Source: Sorghum bicolor (lineage: Eukaryota > Streptophyta > Magnoliopsida > Poales > Poaceae). From it: DNA of 64,000 bases. The stretch spans positions 33,500,706-33,564,705 of the forward strand of contig NC_012870.2 in assembly GCF_000003195.3 (NCBI RefSeq). Reading direction: 5' to 3'. A program made the translations under genes and the position numbers. Under the pieces are notes generated by a model. That model was not told the DNA's origin and made no database searches. It saw only the letters and a program-made list of their open reading frames with translations. How positions within the stretch are numbered: the first letter of the stretch is position 1; every line of letters starts with the position of its first letter. This document shows, in pieces, positions 35,313 through 47,794 of this stretch.

Positions 35313-36683
35313 TCAACGAGATCTGCAATATTTATTATAGACATATGCATCGACAACCGCCCTTTTGAAGTTTTTATAAATAGAAAGGAAGAGGGGGTTG
35401 GAGATCTCAAATGTGGTGATGTTGGAGAGACCAATAGATTGGGAAGATGTTGCATATGAGCATGGAGAAAACAAAGTGGCTATGAAATAAATTCCATGCT
35501 CATTAATGTTATCTTCGTCTCCAATCTGAATGTTCATAGTTTCTCTTGGATTGGTCTCACTTATGTCCTCTTCTATAGTTGGATGAATCCCATCTTCAAA
35601 GGGAGTCAAGGACTCACCATTTGAAGTTGAGCCAAAGTCAGAATCCATTAAGGCTTCTTCCTTATCCATCCATTCTACACATTCTAGCCATTTGGAACTT
35701 GAGATCAGGAAAGGGGAGCTGTTAGAATTTTCTATATGGCTTAGCTCTCCTTCACTTGATATGTCATCCTCGACTTCTTCATAATAGGAACCAGGACATT
35801 CTCTAAGAGAAACATTATTGCAAGGATTTGAATTATCCTTGCTTGAAGGTCTCTTATGGAACCAGAAGTCTAAACCATCAATATCTGAAAGATTTAAGGT
35901 CGGAATTCCTTCCTCCCTTGGAGAATTTTGGGGTATTGATGGTTTAGGATCGATAGCTAAAGTTTGGGATTGAAGTGGTTGTGGTCTGGCTATCGAAACT
36001 TCTTCTTCTTGTTTAGGAACTGGTTCTTTCTCTTTCTTAGGGATATAAAAGCTAGGAGACTTTCCGCTCATTAAATCAATCAAATTCCAAGCTTCACTAG
36101 CGGATAGGTGGTGGAAAGATCCTCCAGAGGCCGCATGAAGGGTTTGCTTATTTTCCATACTAAGGCCCTCAAAAAAGTGCATTAGAAGAACTTCTTCTGT
36201 AATAGAAAGCTTTGGGCCAGTGAGAGTAAGGTTAATAAAGCGGTCCCATGATTTGCCAAGAGATTATTCTTCCAGTTGTCTAAAAGAAAGAATCTCACGC
36301 CGAAGTTCCACCACTTTGGAGATTGGAAAATATTTAGAAAGAAAACTACTATATAACTCCTTCCAATCTCCATGAACACTCCCTACTTTGAGTTTATACC
36401 AATGTCTAGCTTTTCCCGTTAAAGAGAACGGAAAGAGCTTCCATTTAAAGGTCTCATCGGACATGCCTTCTATGCGAAGGAGGTCACAGACTCGATAAAA
36501 CTCTCCTAGGTGTGTGTATGGGTTTTCCTCACCTTTTCCTGAGAAAGGTTGTTTTTGAATAAATTCTATGTATTCGGGGTCTATCTCAAAACTAGATGCT
36601 ATGATAGGCTTTGAAGATTTTGGTGGTTCAAGATGTGTGCCCGTAGGTCTATGAAATTCATAGATAGACATGTTTGAATTCAT
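35313..36683 (-). pseudogene. gag of element N, one in-frame stop
   Basis: A 456-residue frame on the minus strand, starting MNSNMSIYEFHRPTG, interrupted once by TAA (36264-36266). The gag core includes QPFSGKGEENPYTHLGEFYR, WKLFPFSLTGKARHWY, YFPISKVVELRREILSF and FFEGLSMENKQTLHAASGGS. The C-terminal half is acidic and Ser/Pro rich; I see no zinc knuckle. It is the only protein of the element. Gag of this type resembles Athila-lineage Gag (compare G). A single stop in a non-autonomous copy suggests the protein was functional or supplied until recently. Confidence 0.9.
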
Positions 36684-36823
36684 GATAGACCAGAGATCAA
36701 GGATTAGATAAGAAGAAAGATTAGCAGAGATGAGGCAAAGGATAAAAGGAATATATATATATATTTTTATTATTTTTTTTAGAAAATGATTAAGCTAGTT
36801 CGTAGTCAATTCAGCAACCGTTT

Positions 36824-36840
36824 CCCCGGCAACGGCGCCA
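36824..36840 (-). promoter_or_regulatory. Primer binding site of element N, tRNA-Asp type
   Basis: On the minus strand TGGCGCCGTTGCCGGGG, a full match to the complement of the plant tRNA-Asp 3' end, eight bases inside the LTR. Confidence 0.85.
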
Positions 36841-36848
36841 AAAATGCT

Positions 36849-38188
36849 TGTTGACACTTGCTAACACCACTTGAATACTAGGTTGTCATCCCCAGCATGG
36901 CACTAGAGTGTACTATGGTATTTATACGCACACAGATAATCCGCAAGCGCACGGATACCGTTGAAGCTTTTACCCGGTTATAGGTTTTACCGTATCCACA
37001 GGGAAACAGGAGAACCAACTACGCTCTAACTTAACCAAGATAGATAGATAGGTGTAAATAGGAAAGATGATAGAATCGAATAAGAACAATATTAAAGGTA
37101 AGATAACAGTGAGTGATAATATGGGAATAGAGAATAGAGCAATTCTAGTATATGGGCGATGGTAGCAGAATAGAGAGGATAACTATGGTTTCTCTACTTC
37201 AAAGGGGTATGTCTATGTCTGGGACGAACCACGTGATAAGAGTACACCACAAAGGATGCTTATCCATAGGCTGATAAACCCTACCCGTCCTGCTAACGAG
37301 AGGTGGACTACAGGGGACCAACGTAACTGTCACCTACGCGGCCTACCACACGATCCAGCTAGTCAGGGGATATCCACAAGTAATCTAGGTCTAAGCACCA
37401 CGCTTACACCTATACTACAACTCTAACCTATAGGGTCCTATAGATTAGAAGTACTCAAAAGAGTTGTGAACCAGAACATACATGATTAGTAATTGCATAA
37501 TGAATTAGAAGTAGATTACCAGAGTCATCCCATGAGCAAGCTTGATTAGAGCTTGATCATGGCGAAGTACAACCGGAGGAAGAACCGACAGGCCGGCCTC
37601 TCCTCTAATCCTCCTTCGCTCTCCATCTCGCTACTATCTAGATCTACTCTAGTTTAGAGAAGAGAGGAGAGCTCTCATCTCTAAACCCTAGCTTTTGCTC
37701 TGTCTATGAATAATGAATAATGATCAAGGGGTGCCTCCTCTAGGGGCCAGGGGGTCTGGTTATATAGTCCCCTCAAGTGAACCTGGGCCGTCGGATCAAA
37801 CCGACATTGATTGAACGGTTATTCTTGATCCTTTAGGTCGGTGGAGCATAATCCGCGAGGTTGAACGTGATTGGCCACTGTAGCAGGGCGGGCGCCCTAA
37901 GGACTTGGGCGGGCGCCCAGGTCGTGGCTCCGTTCGGTCTCCGCTTCCTTCCCGTGGCTTCTGGAGTCTTCTAGATGTTAGATAATTGCGCGGCACGTTG
38001 ATATTTCTATGTAATCCCGACGTGTGGGCCTTTCTTCCTTATTTCCTGATAACCCCCTGCAGAAATAGACAAACACCAAAACTCGTCGAATTCTGTCAGA
38101 TAAAACCCTAAGTCTCGATGTTGATTTCATTTGGATCCTTTTCTTTGTTTGTTTGATAGTTAAATTTGATACTTAAGGACCGTCAACA
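36849..38188 (-). repeat. 5' LTR of element N
   Basis: 1340 bp, same length as 30302-31641. It is followed by GACAC and the rest of solo LTR A. Confidence 0.95.
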
Positions 38189-39686
38189 GACACATTATTC
38201 TCTCAACACAATCCAATACAATCAGACGCAGGACGTAGGTATTACGCCCACACGGCGGCCGAACCTGGATAAAAACCTTGCCTGTGTCTTGCGTCACCAT
38301 CGAGTTCGTAGCTTGCGCACCGTCTACCGATAAACTACTACCGTGGGTATACCCCAAGGTAGACTGCCGACTAGCTTTGGTCGACAACGGTCCTTAAGTA
38401 TCAAATTTAATCATCCAATAAATAAAGAAAAGGATCCAAATGCAACCAACACCTAGACTTAGGGTTTTATCTGACAGAATTCCATGAGTTTTGGTGTTTG
38501 TCTATTTCTGCTGGGGGTTATCAGGAAATATGGAGGAAAGGACCACACGTCGGGTTTACATAGAGATATTAACATGTGCGCCAATTTTCTATCTTCTAGA
38601 AGAGTCCAGAAGCCACAGGAACGAACGGGAGGCCGAGCGGGCCGGGGGGCAGGGCGCCCGCCCTGCTCTGACAGCCAATCAGGCTCCGCCTCACGGATTA
38701 TGCTCCACCGACCGAAAGGATTAAGGAAAACCGTGCGATTAAGGTCGGTTTGATCCGACGACCCACGTTCATTTGGAATGGCTATATAAGCAGGCCCCCT
38801 GGCCCCTAGAGAAGACACCTTTGCATCCCCTATTCATTATTCATAGACAGAGAAAAAGCTAGGGTTTGGAGATATGAGCTCTCCTCTCTTCTCTAAACTA
38901 GAGTAGATCTAAATAGTAGCGAGATGGAGAGCGAGGGAGGATTGGAGGAGAGGCTGGCCTGTCAGTTCTTCCTCCGGTTGTACTTCGCCATGATCAAGCT
39001 CTAATCAAGCCTGCTCATGGGATGACTTTGGTAATCTACATCTTATTTCATTATACAATTACTATCCATGTATGTTCTGGTTCACAACTCTATTGAGTAC
39101 TTTAATCTATAGGACGATATCGGTGAGAGTTGTAGTATAGGTGTAAGTGTGGTGCTTAGTCCTATATTACTTGTGGATATCCCCTGTTAGCCGGAACGTG
39201 TGGTAAGCCGCTTAGGTGATAGCTACGTAGTCCTCTGTAGTCCACGTCCCGTTAGCAGGACTGGTACGAGTCCTTGACCTTAGGTATAAGCATCCTCTGT
39301 GTTGTTTTATACTTATGGTACGCCACAGACAGACATACCCCTTTGAAGTAGAGAAACCCTAGTTATCCTCTCTATTCTCCTATTATCGCCCATATATTAG
39401 ATTGCTCTACTCTATATTCTCCCATTATCATTTTACCTTTAATATTGTTCTTATTCAATTCTACTATCTTTCCTATTTACACCTATCTATCTATCTTGGT
39501 TAAGTTAGAGCGTAGTTGGTTCTCCCATTTCCCTGTGGATACGATAAAACCTTTAACCGGGTAAAAGCTACAACGGTATCCGTGCGCTTGCAGATTTATC
39601 TGTGTGTATATAAATACCATAGTACACTCTAGTGCCATGCTGGGGATGACAACCTAGTATTCAAGTGGTGTTAGCAAGTATCAACA

Positions 39687-40655
39687 CACACCACCATGGC
39701 AGACACCATGGATATTGTCTGAACCTGTGAAGGTTGCCAGTTCTATGCACGACAGACACACCTCCTGGCTCAGGCTCTGCAGACGATCCCCATCACTTGG
39801 CCCATTGTTGTATGGGGCCTCGACCTTGTCGGGCCTCTACAGAAAGTGCTTGGGGGCTTCACCCATCTGCTGGTAGCAATTGACAAGTTCTCCAAGTGGA
39901 TTGAAGCTCGCCCCATCACCGAAATCAAGTCTGAGCAAGCTGTGCTATTTTTCACTGACATCATCCACCCATTTTGAGTCCCAAACTCCATTATAACGGA
40001 TAACGGTATGCAATCACCGGAAGAAAAATTTTGGACTTCTACAATGAGCACCAAATACGTGAGGACTAGGCAGCAGTAGCTCATCCAAAGACCAATGGGC
40101 AAGTAGAACGTGCCAATGGCATGTTCCTCTAGGGTTTGAAGCCTAGAATTTTCAACCGGTTGAATAAGTTTGAAAAAAGGTGGCTCAAAGAACTCGTTGC
40201 TATCATCTGGAGCTTGAGGACTTCCCAAAGTCGAGCCACGGGATTCATGCTCTTCATGGTCTATGGCTCCGAGGCCATCCTCCCCACGGACTTGGAGTAT
40301 GGCTCCCCGAGAGTACAACCCTACGACGAGGACAACAACGTGACCCTGTGAGAAGACGATGTGGACCAGCTGTATGAGGCCCTGATGTAGCCCTCCTACA
40401 CTCGGCTAAGTACTAGCAAGCTCTCCGATGCTACCACAATCGACATGTCCGAGGCCAAGCATTCAGGGTCAGCAACCTAGTGTTAAGGCTCAGACAGAGT
40501 AATGGAGGCAGCCACAAGCTCAGCCCTCCATAGGAGGGCCCATTCGTCATCGCTGAGGTGCTCGAACCAGGGACCTACAAGCTTGCCAATGAAGAGGGAG
40601 AAGTCTATGCTAACGCCTAGAACATAGAACAACTATGTCACTTCTACTCTTAGCA
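39687..40655 (+). pseudogene. Decayed Tat-type integrase
   Basis: Frames at 39687-40655 encode integrase pieces: CEGCQFYARQTHLLAQALQT (CX2C of the zinc region), WGLDLVGPL and AIDKFSKWIEARPI (first catalytic Asp), IITDNGM (second), and GQVERANG (Glu) in a shifted frame. The tail near 40560-40655 matches the C-terminal end usual in Tat pol (NIEQLCHFYS). Many stops are TAG from CAG, plus frameshifts. It starts abruptly at the end of the M LTR, so M lies inside this old element. Confidence 0.88.
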
Positions 40656-40669
40656 TTTCAAAAGAGCAT

Positions 40670-42162
40670 TGTTGACGGTCGATAACGTCAAATATTATTA
40701 AACATTACACCCAAAGGAAAACACGAATACACACTAGTATTCGGATTAAACTGACAATTTCCATGAGTTTATCATATTTTGTGATTTTCAGGGATTATTT
40801 CAAAAAGCGCCGAGAAGAGGGATTAAGGTGTTAATTGGCCACGAAACTTATCTGCAACGGAAGGGTGACACTAAAAGATTCAGGAAGACTCCAGAAGACA
40901 CCAGCGCAATGGGGGAGCGAATGGCTACCAGGTGGGGCTGGCCGGCCCCACCCTAGTGCCAGCCGGCCCCCTGCAGTTAGGGTTCACCCCCCCTTCTGGA
41001 AGCTTCTTCCACCGCCTCTGAGGAGCCATCTCGACCGCTCGTTAAGTCGGTTTGATCCAACAGCGTGTGTGCACTCCACCAGGCTATAAATAGAGGGGCA
41101 GACCCCCCTCCCAAGAAACAACCCTAGATTCAATTCATTCCTCCTGCTTCATTTATAAAGAGTAGTCAGAAGTTAGGGTTTCTAGAGATTAGAAGTAGAG
41201 CTCTAGTTCTTCAAGTTCTTAGTATAGGGGTCTAGCGAGGTTCAAGTAGAGATCGGGCGCTCCGCTTGGGATTCTAGATCTGTCTTCTAGAAATTGGTAA
41301 TATTATCTTGTATTTCATTATGACTTTGCTCTACTTAAATATATTGCTATTTATTCAATTCTTAGTTTATTCTAGTTGCATATTCGATATAGATGTACTT
41401 GATGATGATTATTGTTATATGATCGTAAAGCGCCTAATTCAGTACTTGAGTGAGTCAGGTGGTGCACATTATGTAGACGTGGTGTCTAGATATTTTGTGT
41501 ACCTACAGAGGTGTCCTGACGTGCCGGGTCGTGTGGTAGTTTGCATAGGTGACAGCTGCGTTGGTCCTCTGTAGTCCACCCCCCATACGTAGGACTAGCA
41601 GAGCGTGGTCGCGAAGGAGGTGACGGTTGCGTCTTAAAACCCTCATTAGTTGATGCTCCTTATTATGTTTTCTGAGTTTATCACACTACAGATGAAAATG
41701 TGTAGCATGGCGTAGGCTGTAGACTTTATATTAGTAATTACATAGGTTTCTTTTATTTATTTGAATATCATAATTGTCTTGCTACATTAGTGAGTCTTTA
41801 TTTTCAATCTCTGGAATACCATTTACTTCACTACTCAGTTATCATTTATGATATTTTATCGATTATCTATCGCTACAACATTAGTACTATTGGTTATGAT
41901 AGATTTACATAATTATAATTTCCTTAGTTCATATAAGATCACCTAAGTCTAATAAATAGAATGCTGCTTTATCCTTTTGGCATTAAGTAAACCAACGATA
42001 CTCAGAATACTTCCTGGTTGAAATGCTGCAACGAGAGAATTATCTGTGTGCTTGCGGATATATTCTAATTAGAGTAATTGCGTGTAAATTATTTTTATCC
42101 TTGGCTTTGGCATCATGTTAGGGATGACAACTTAATTTGAAGTGATGCTAAAAATACCAACA
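40670..42162 (+). repeat. 5' LTR of element H (1493 bp)
   Basis: TGTTGACGGTCG to AAAATACCAACA, followed by a tRNA-Asp-type PBS. It has TATAAATA at 41085-41092 and a near-perfect palindrome GGGGCTGGCCGGCCCC at 40934-40949, in the place where C, E, N and G carry paired GGGCGCCC boxes. No 3' LTR is seen in the window. Confidence 0.85.
41085..41092 (+). promoter_or_regulatory. TATA box of LTR H
   Basis: TATAAATA in context GGCTATAAATAGAGG. Confidence 0.65.
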
Positions 42163-42170
42163 AGCATTTC

Positions 42171-42188
42171 TGGTGCCGTTGCCGGGGA
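42171..42188 (+). promoter_or_regulatory. Primer binding site of element H, tRNA-Asp type
   Basis: TGGTGCCGTTGCCGGGGA, one mismatch to the complement of plant tRNA-Asp, eight bases after the LTR. Confidence 0.82.
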
Positions 42189-42450
42189 TGGCAATTTTAT
42201 TTATTAGGATAGTTTTAAAAGGATTTATTGATTAGCCATAATTTATATACTTTCTAGAATTTCATACAAGTAAATCTTTCATAGAACCATCCATAGGAAA
42301 TCAAATTTAGATATTTTTAGGACATACTCTTTTGCTTCAGCAGACTTACCCATGTTTTATGTAGCAATTCTTTATAGGGTAAGTGCAGGATTGGTTGTAG
42401 AATTTTAACTCTTATCACGAACAACCATAGGAAGAGGGTCTTACATCATT

Positions 42451-44453
42451 TTGAGAAGCGATGGTGAGAAGACTCTGCGTGAATTCTCTGCTCCAAGCAC
42501 TGAGAATATTCACGTAGGTCCAACATTTGACCTTGGGGAATATGATTATGAGATCAAGCCAAGCCTCATCAAGATGGTGCAACTTATCATATTCAGTGGA
42601 AAGAAGGATGAAGATGCCATTGCACATTTGTAGAATTTTCTAGAGATTGGCAATACCATTGACATTCCAGGCATTCCTCAAGATATCATGCTACTTCGTT
42701 TGTTCCATTTCTCATTAGAAGGAACAGCGAAGCAGTGGTCTTATCAGAGTAAAGATCAATCCAAGACATGGAGAGAATGTTCGAAGGCTTTCCTAGAGAA
42801 GTTGTTCCCAATAGGCAGAACAAATATCTTACGAGGGAAGATTTCAGAATTCCAGCAGCAGAAAGGTGAATCTATTCCAGAAGCATGGGAACGTTTTCAA
42901 GGATACATATCAGACTGCCTGCATCATGAAATGGAGAAGTGGTTGCTCTTGCTGACATTTTACTATGGACTAACTCAAAGGTCATGTGAGCAATTGGATG
43001 CCACTGCTGAAGGATCATTTCTGTCACTCACCCCTAGAAGAGCTAAAGCTATTATGGCAAAAATGGAAGAAAATCATAATGGGACATTCAACACTCAGAC
43101 ATGCCATGGAAGTAAAGAAGTTCCGGAGGAGTTGTGTGCACTATCAACCAAGATGGTTGTATTATTTAGCTGGCTAGAGTAGAGGGATTATTATAAAAGA
43201 AATCGTCAAGCCATTCAAGATACATTCAATTCTCAAGATCAACATGAAGAAGATATCAGTGTAATCACAAAGAAGCAAGGATGGAGTCAACCTCAGGCAA
43301 CAAGCCAAGGTAAGTATCAAAATCAGAGACAACCACTCTTGAGAGAATTAATATTTGAACAAGCTAGAATTAATGAGAGTATTTATAAGAAGCTTTCTTT
43401 TAATGATGAAATGTTAGAAGGAATTAATTCAAAATTGAACAATTTTTCTCTAGCAGTTAAGGAACAAATAATATTCAATAAAAAGATAGAATCAGAAATT
43501 ACACATCTAGCCTCTATTTTGTCTGCCACTAACCATGAATAGATTAAAGGAATATCTACTAGAGGAGGTAAGGCTACACGTGATCCGCCTTACCCAGAAA
43601 GGGCACGCAGACCTTCACAATCAGTGTAGGTAGACAAAGAAGCTAGAGAAAACAATAGAGAAAGAGAAGTTGAAGTACCTTCACCACCAGTTGATGCACA
43701 AGAGCCCAAATTAATGAAAGATTTCCATGATACTACTCTCCTACCATTCCCACAAAGGAGAAGGAGTACCACCACTGATGAGTGGTTCAGTAAGTTTGTA
43801 AATGTCATTCAGAAATTATATGTCAACATTCTGTTGTTAGATGCTATGCAGGTACCTACATACGCAAAGTACCTTCGGGCCATCCTCAACAACAAGGGAC
43901 CACTTCCGTCAACCGAAGTCATCAAGCTAACAGAGGCATGTAGTGAAGCAATCCTACATTCTTCCCCCATCAAGAAGATGGACCCAGGATGCCCCACTAT
44001 AGATTGCTCTATATGCAACCAGATGTTCGAGAAGGCCTTATGTGATCTTGGAGCAAGCGTCAGCGTTATGCCCAAGACAGTCTTTGACAAACTTGACTAT
44101 CTCACGCTCACTCCAACAACAATGTGCTTGCAACTAGCTGACCAATCAGTCGCTAGCCAGTAGGGATAGCAGAAAACATTCTAGTAAGAATCCGTGACTT
44201 TTTCATTCCTGTAGATTTTGTGGTACTTGACATGTAGGAAAAGAGGAAGATACCTCTTATCCTAGGGCGACCATTCCTAAACACTGCAAATGCAACCATC
44301 AACGTTGGAGCTGGAGAAATAATATTCACCATTAATGGGCCAGAAGAGCGATTCGCATTCATGCCAAGGCCTGAGCAATGCAAGACTCTGAAGGATCAAG
44401 AAGATCAAGATGCATCAACATCTTTGACAGCGGAGATCAATCATGAAGAATAA
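42451..44453 (+). pseudogene. gag-protease of Athila-type element H, broken
   Basis: One frame from about 42451 to 44160 with TAG stops at 42631, 43180, 43540, 43627 and 44161, then a shifted frame to TAA at 44451. The start codon is unclear. Gag motifs include REFSAPSTENIHVGPTFDLG, LLRLFHFSLEGTAKQW, FPIGRTNILRGKISEFQQQK and TFYYGLTQRSCEQLDATAEG. A coiled stretch follows, then protease with ALCDLGASVSVMP, typical of Athila, and, after the shift, PLILGRPFLNTA. At least 42631 and 43627 fit CAG/CAA to TAG/TAA change. RT is absent after the protease. Confidence 0.9.
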
Positions 44454-45413
44454 TTCAACTGGAGAAGTCCAAGTCGGTGGACTTAAAAACCCCGAACCTT
44501 CACCGGGAGGTAACTCGGTAATTATCAGTAAATTAAATTCTCACATTAAATTTTAGCACATTTATTTTCAAAAATTGCATTATTAAAAGAATATAAAAAT
44601 AAGCATGTCATAATTAAAACTTAAAGCCCCATGTGATTACTACTGACAGAGCATAAAAACCCAGTCAGCGAAATTTACAGTGGTGGCAGAAAATTATAAA
44701 AATACTGTCATTAGAATTCTAATTTCTCATAGATTCATAAAAGTAATTTAGCTTTTCATCTTTGTGTCATTATATGGTATAAATACGGGAAACATGTGGG
44801 ACCTACACCTATCATATAAAGTCATTTCACATCACATCACCACCCACCAATTATTCACTACACTCCACTTTCTTTAATCACATGCATGTCTCCTCTTTCT
44901 CACCCCACTGCATCCTGGTGTCATGAACAAGTACCAACACATGCACCAACATATTCTACACATGCAAATGTCGACACTCATCAAAGTTGGTGGCCAAAGG
45001 GGCCAAGGTGGGGCTGGTCGGCCCCACACCCACGCCGGCCGACGCCCACTATTTACTCTCCGTCTCTCTCTTCACTCATTCCCTCCTCTTCCATTCTTCA
45101 GTCTAGAGACCTTGCTCCATAGCCAGTGCCAACTTCGAGTTTCATTCCATCAATTAACACTCTTAATTAGAGAAGAAAAGAAGAGAGAAAAGAAATATCA
45201 AGGGCATCAATTGGAAATTCCCTCTTCTCTCTCTTTTATTTCACTAATTTTTGAGTTCTTGTGTTCTTGTTGTTCTTGTTTTTGTTCTTCGTGTTCTTAA
45301 TACAGGATGAATCACAAAGTTGGAGGAGCTCTTAGGAGCATCGGAAGACACTTTCATTCTGCAGCACCTGGAGCCATTCATCATCTCAAGCACCTTCACG
45401 TATAGGTTCTGGG
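44454..45413 (+). other. Noncoding spacer of H replacing RT-integrase
   Basis: About 960 bases without an ORF. It starts with a stretch (GTCGGTGGACTTAAAAAC, CACCGGGAGGTAAC) of the kind found after pol in Athila elements, so RT, RNase H and integrase seem deleted. It includes a second GGGGCTGG-type GC block near 45009 that echoes the U3 palindrome at 40934. A T-rich tract ending TTAATACAG at 45297-45305 could be a 3' splice site for the next ORF. Confidence 0.6.
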
Positions 45414-46997
45414 ATGGACATCGATCTGCCATCACCTTCCGAGCATCACACCCCATCATCCTCTTCCCAATGGAAAGAGAGGTATGAATTAACAAGCCTT
45501 AATCAAATTCTATTACCACTTAGGCCGCAAGTTGAAATATTAAATGTGATAAAGACCAAAGAGTTTACGCATACACCCATATTTGATAGTACCTTGCTCC
45601 ATGAAACCAGAATGGATTCCGTGTTTGTGCTGATTTTTAGGATGATTGGATGGGAGGATGATTGGGAAATTACTGAACATGGATGGAAAATTACTCACTA
45701 TGGAATTTATTAGCTCCCTGGATTTTGATGATGACAATGTTTCTTTTAGAATGTTCCACAAACCATTTACTCTTATATGGAAAACTGTAAGTTTAGCACT
45801 AGGATTTTTGGATCAGTGTGTAGTAAATATAGCTGATGTTCTTAAAGATTTTAATAAAAATGACTTTTGGAAGAACATCACTGCTAAGCAACCTGAACAC
45901 AAACAAAAATATACCACTGAGAAAGTCCATCCCACACTGAGATTTATGCTTAAATGGTTAGCTTATACTTTCTTTCCTAGAGAGGAGTTGCACACTATTA
46001 GACAGGATGAACTGCATTTGCTATATATCATGATTAAAAAGAGAAAAGCATCACCTGTAAAATCAATGTTGAGCTACTGGAAAACTATACCTACCATGAG
46101 AAAATGCAGCATTTCTTTCACCTCTTGGATCACACGCCTAGCTGCAAGTCTAGAATTACTGTCTAAAGTCACGCTCACATTTATTCTTGATGATCGTAGA
46201 ATTATTGGATATGATTTCTTCTTCCGTGCTCATATGATAAAAAGATGAAACAATAAAATAATCATGATCTATAAGAAATACAACAATGAGTACGAGATGC
46301 CTGACTGGGACTGGGAATTTATTCTGTTAATAGTTTTACTTTCCAAGAAAATGCTAATATTGGCAGGTGTACATCAGCACGCATCAGCAGGCTGCCTAGA
46401 ACTATTTATACTGGATCGGACCCAGCACCATCGGGTCCAGCTCATTTTTATTACACTAACTTTGATGACCCAGGTGCGTCACATGAGCCACATCAGCCAT
46501 GGTCCAACCACTCAGGATGGGAGGACCAAGCCACGTATGAGCAAGGAGAGCTGTCTACATCCATAGGATGGGGAACATTCCCCACACAGGAGCCAAATGA
46601 GACCAGGAAAAATTTTCAGACGGGCCATGCATCATCTTCTGTGTGCGGAAATACGGACCACATCACTGGTGGACCATACCTGTTCCATGCACCACCAGCA
46701 GATGAATGAATGTGCCCTCATGAACAACACTTCGGGGCTTCTATTAATGATTATCTTGCTATGTCTTTGCATCTCATTAACCTTCAGCAGGGACAGCAGG
46801 CGATGAACGACACTTTGCGCCGACATGAGCAGTGGCAGCATCACATTGATGATACGTTTCAGCAACACGAGCATTGGCAGCACCAGACGGATCAGCAGTT
46901 CAGGCAGTTACATGAGGGACAACAGCATATACAGACCGGATTAGAGTACCTGATAGAGCTTATGGGGTTCCAACCACCACCTCCACCACATTTCTGA
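45414..46997 (+). pseudogene. Athila-specific extra ORF of element H (ATHILA ORF-1-like), broken
   Basis: Pieces in more than one frame: 45414-45713, 45646-46248, then fragments to 46997. The central part (FISSLDFDDDNVSFRMFHKP, HPTLRFMLKWLAYTFFPREE, LHLLYIMIKKRKASPVKSML) resembles the ATHILA ORF-1 family (PF03078 type) as I know it. The C-terminus has repeated His/Gln segments (RRHEQWQHHIDDTFQQHEHW). It lies downstream of pol in the place called env-like in Athila; I see no clear signal peptide or membrane span, so I do not call it env. Function unknown. Confidence 0.7.
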
Positions 46998-47794
46998 GCC
47001 CGGTAACATTCAGCTAGGGGGAGAGCCCCCGCAAGGTGAGCACTCTTTTACCACTGTAAATATTCTATCTTTAGCATTTATTTCAGTATTTACTTTCTAG
47101 CACTTAATTTTCGTCATCAAATGAGAATAATTAGAATTAGTCTTTAATTCTGCTATTTATTAATTTTTTTTTGCAATTACTCAGTACTAGAATTTAAAAT
47201 TCTTCTTTGAATTACATGAAGTTTATCTATCTAGACAATTGATTCCGAGAACTAACATATGTGGGTAGCATAAAACTTGTAATTCAGTCTATGTAATTGG
47301 TGGATATGATATAAAAAGGTTTTGAGCTAGTATCTATTTTATTCTAGGTGATAGCTAAGCTCCAGACATTTTGTATGAATTAAATCAGTCAATCTATAAT
47401 TCATTCTGCTGATAAGATTCGAGTAGACTATTTTGTTATACATTCATGATTGAATCCACAGGCACAAAAATAGGTTTTACTCTATGCAACAAATTCTCTC
47501 TTAGAAGTCTAAAGGAGAATGTGGGCTATAAAATTAAAGATGTCATACCAGAGAAGTATGAGCCTAAAAGATTTCATACCAAAAAGGTATGGGCCAAACT
47601 AAAAAGAAAGAGAGTAAAACAATGGGTGCAAAGACACTCGCCTGAGAGAAAAAAATGGGTGCAAAAGGTATCCGCTGGGGAGGTAGCCCACATCTCTTAA
47701 AAAGACAGAAAAGAGAGAATATTGCATAAGAGTTTGAAAATATAAATTTAAATCACTAGCACATTCAATCATGATGTATAGCTTAGTTGATGCG
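46998..47794 (+). other. 3' noncoding region of element H
   Basis: AT-rich, with a CAGCTAGGGGGAGAGCC polypurine-like motif near 47011. At about 47540-47690 a purine-rich block contains short inverted repeats (ATACC/GGTAT pairs) like the hairpin cluster of M, N and E. No gene. H ends abruptly near 47795 at chromovirus-like sequence. Confidence 0.55.

Larger units (their letters stand above)
30302..38188 (-). mobile_element. Element N: complete non-autonomous gag-only retrotransposon
   Basis: A 7887-bp element in minus orientation, with two 1340-bp LTRs (30302-31641, 36849-38188) that differ at roughly 20 positions by eye, and target duplication GACAC (30297-30301, 38189-38193). It has a tRNA-Asp-type PBS, one gag ORF and a polypurine tract, but no protease, RT, RNase H or integrase. 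It must therefore have been copied in trans. LTR U3 and PBS match those of element G, a candidate helper. Confidence 0.96.
30035..38386 (+). repeat. Solo LTR of family A, split by element N
   Basis: Two parts, 30035-30301 and 38194-38386, sum to 460 bp, exactly the length of LTR A at 755-1214. It starts TGTGGGGGTATAAACC, ends GGTCGACA and is flanked by ACGGT duplications. No internal region accompanies it, so it arose by LTR-LTR recombination. It is itself the target of element N (TSD GACAC). Confidence 0.92.
30025..39686 (+). repeat. 3' LTR of element M, split by solo LTR A
   Basis: The LTR starts TGTTGACGGT (30025-30034), is interrupted, resumes at 38392 with CCTTAAGTATC and ends AAGTATCAACA at 39686, about 1305 bp in total. 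It belongs to the same family as the LTRs of N. The insertion duplicated ACGGT (30030-30034 and 38387-38391). It contains a TATA box (CTATATAAG near 38784) and only one of the paired GC boxes (near 38651). Confidence 0.9.

Noticed and set aside
45414..46997. Calling the extra ORF of H a retroviral envelope gene
   Set aside because: No clear signal peptide, fusion peptide or transmembrane span is visible; similarity is to the ATHILA ORF-1 family, and position alone is not enough.
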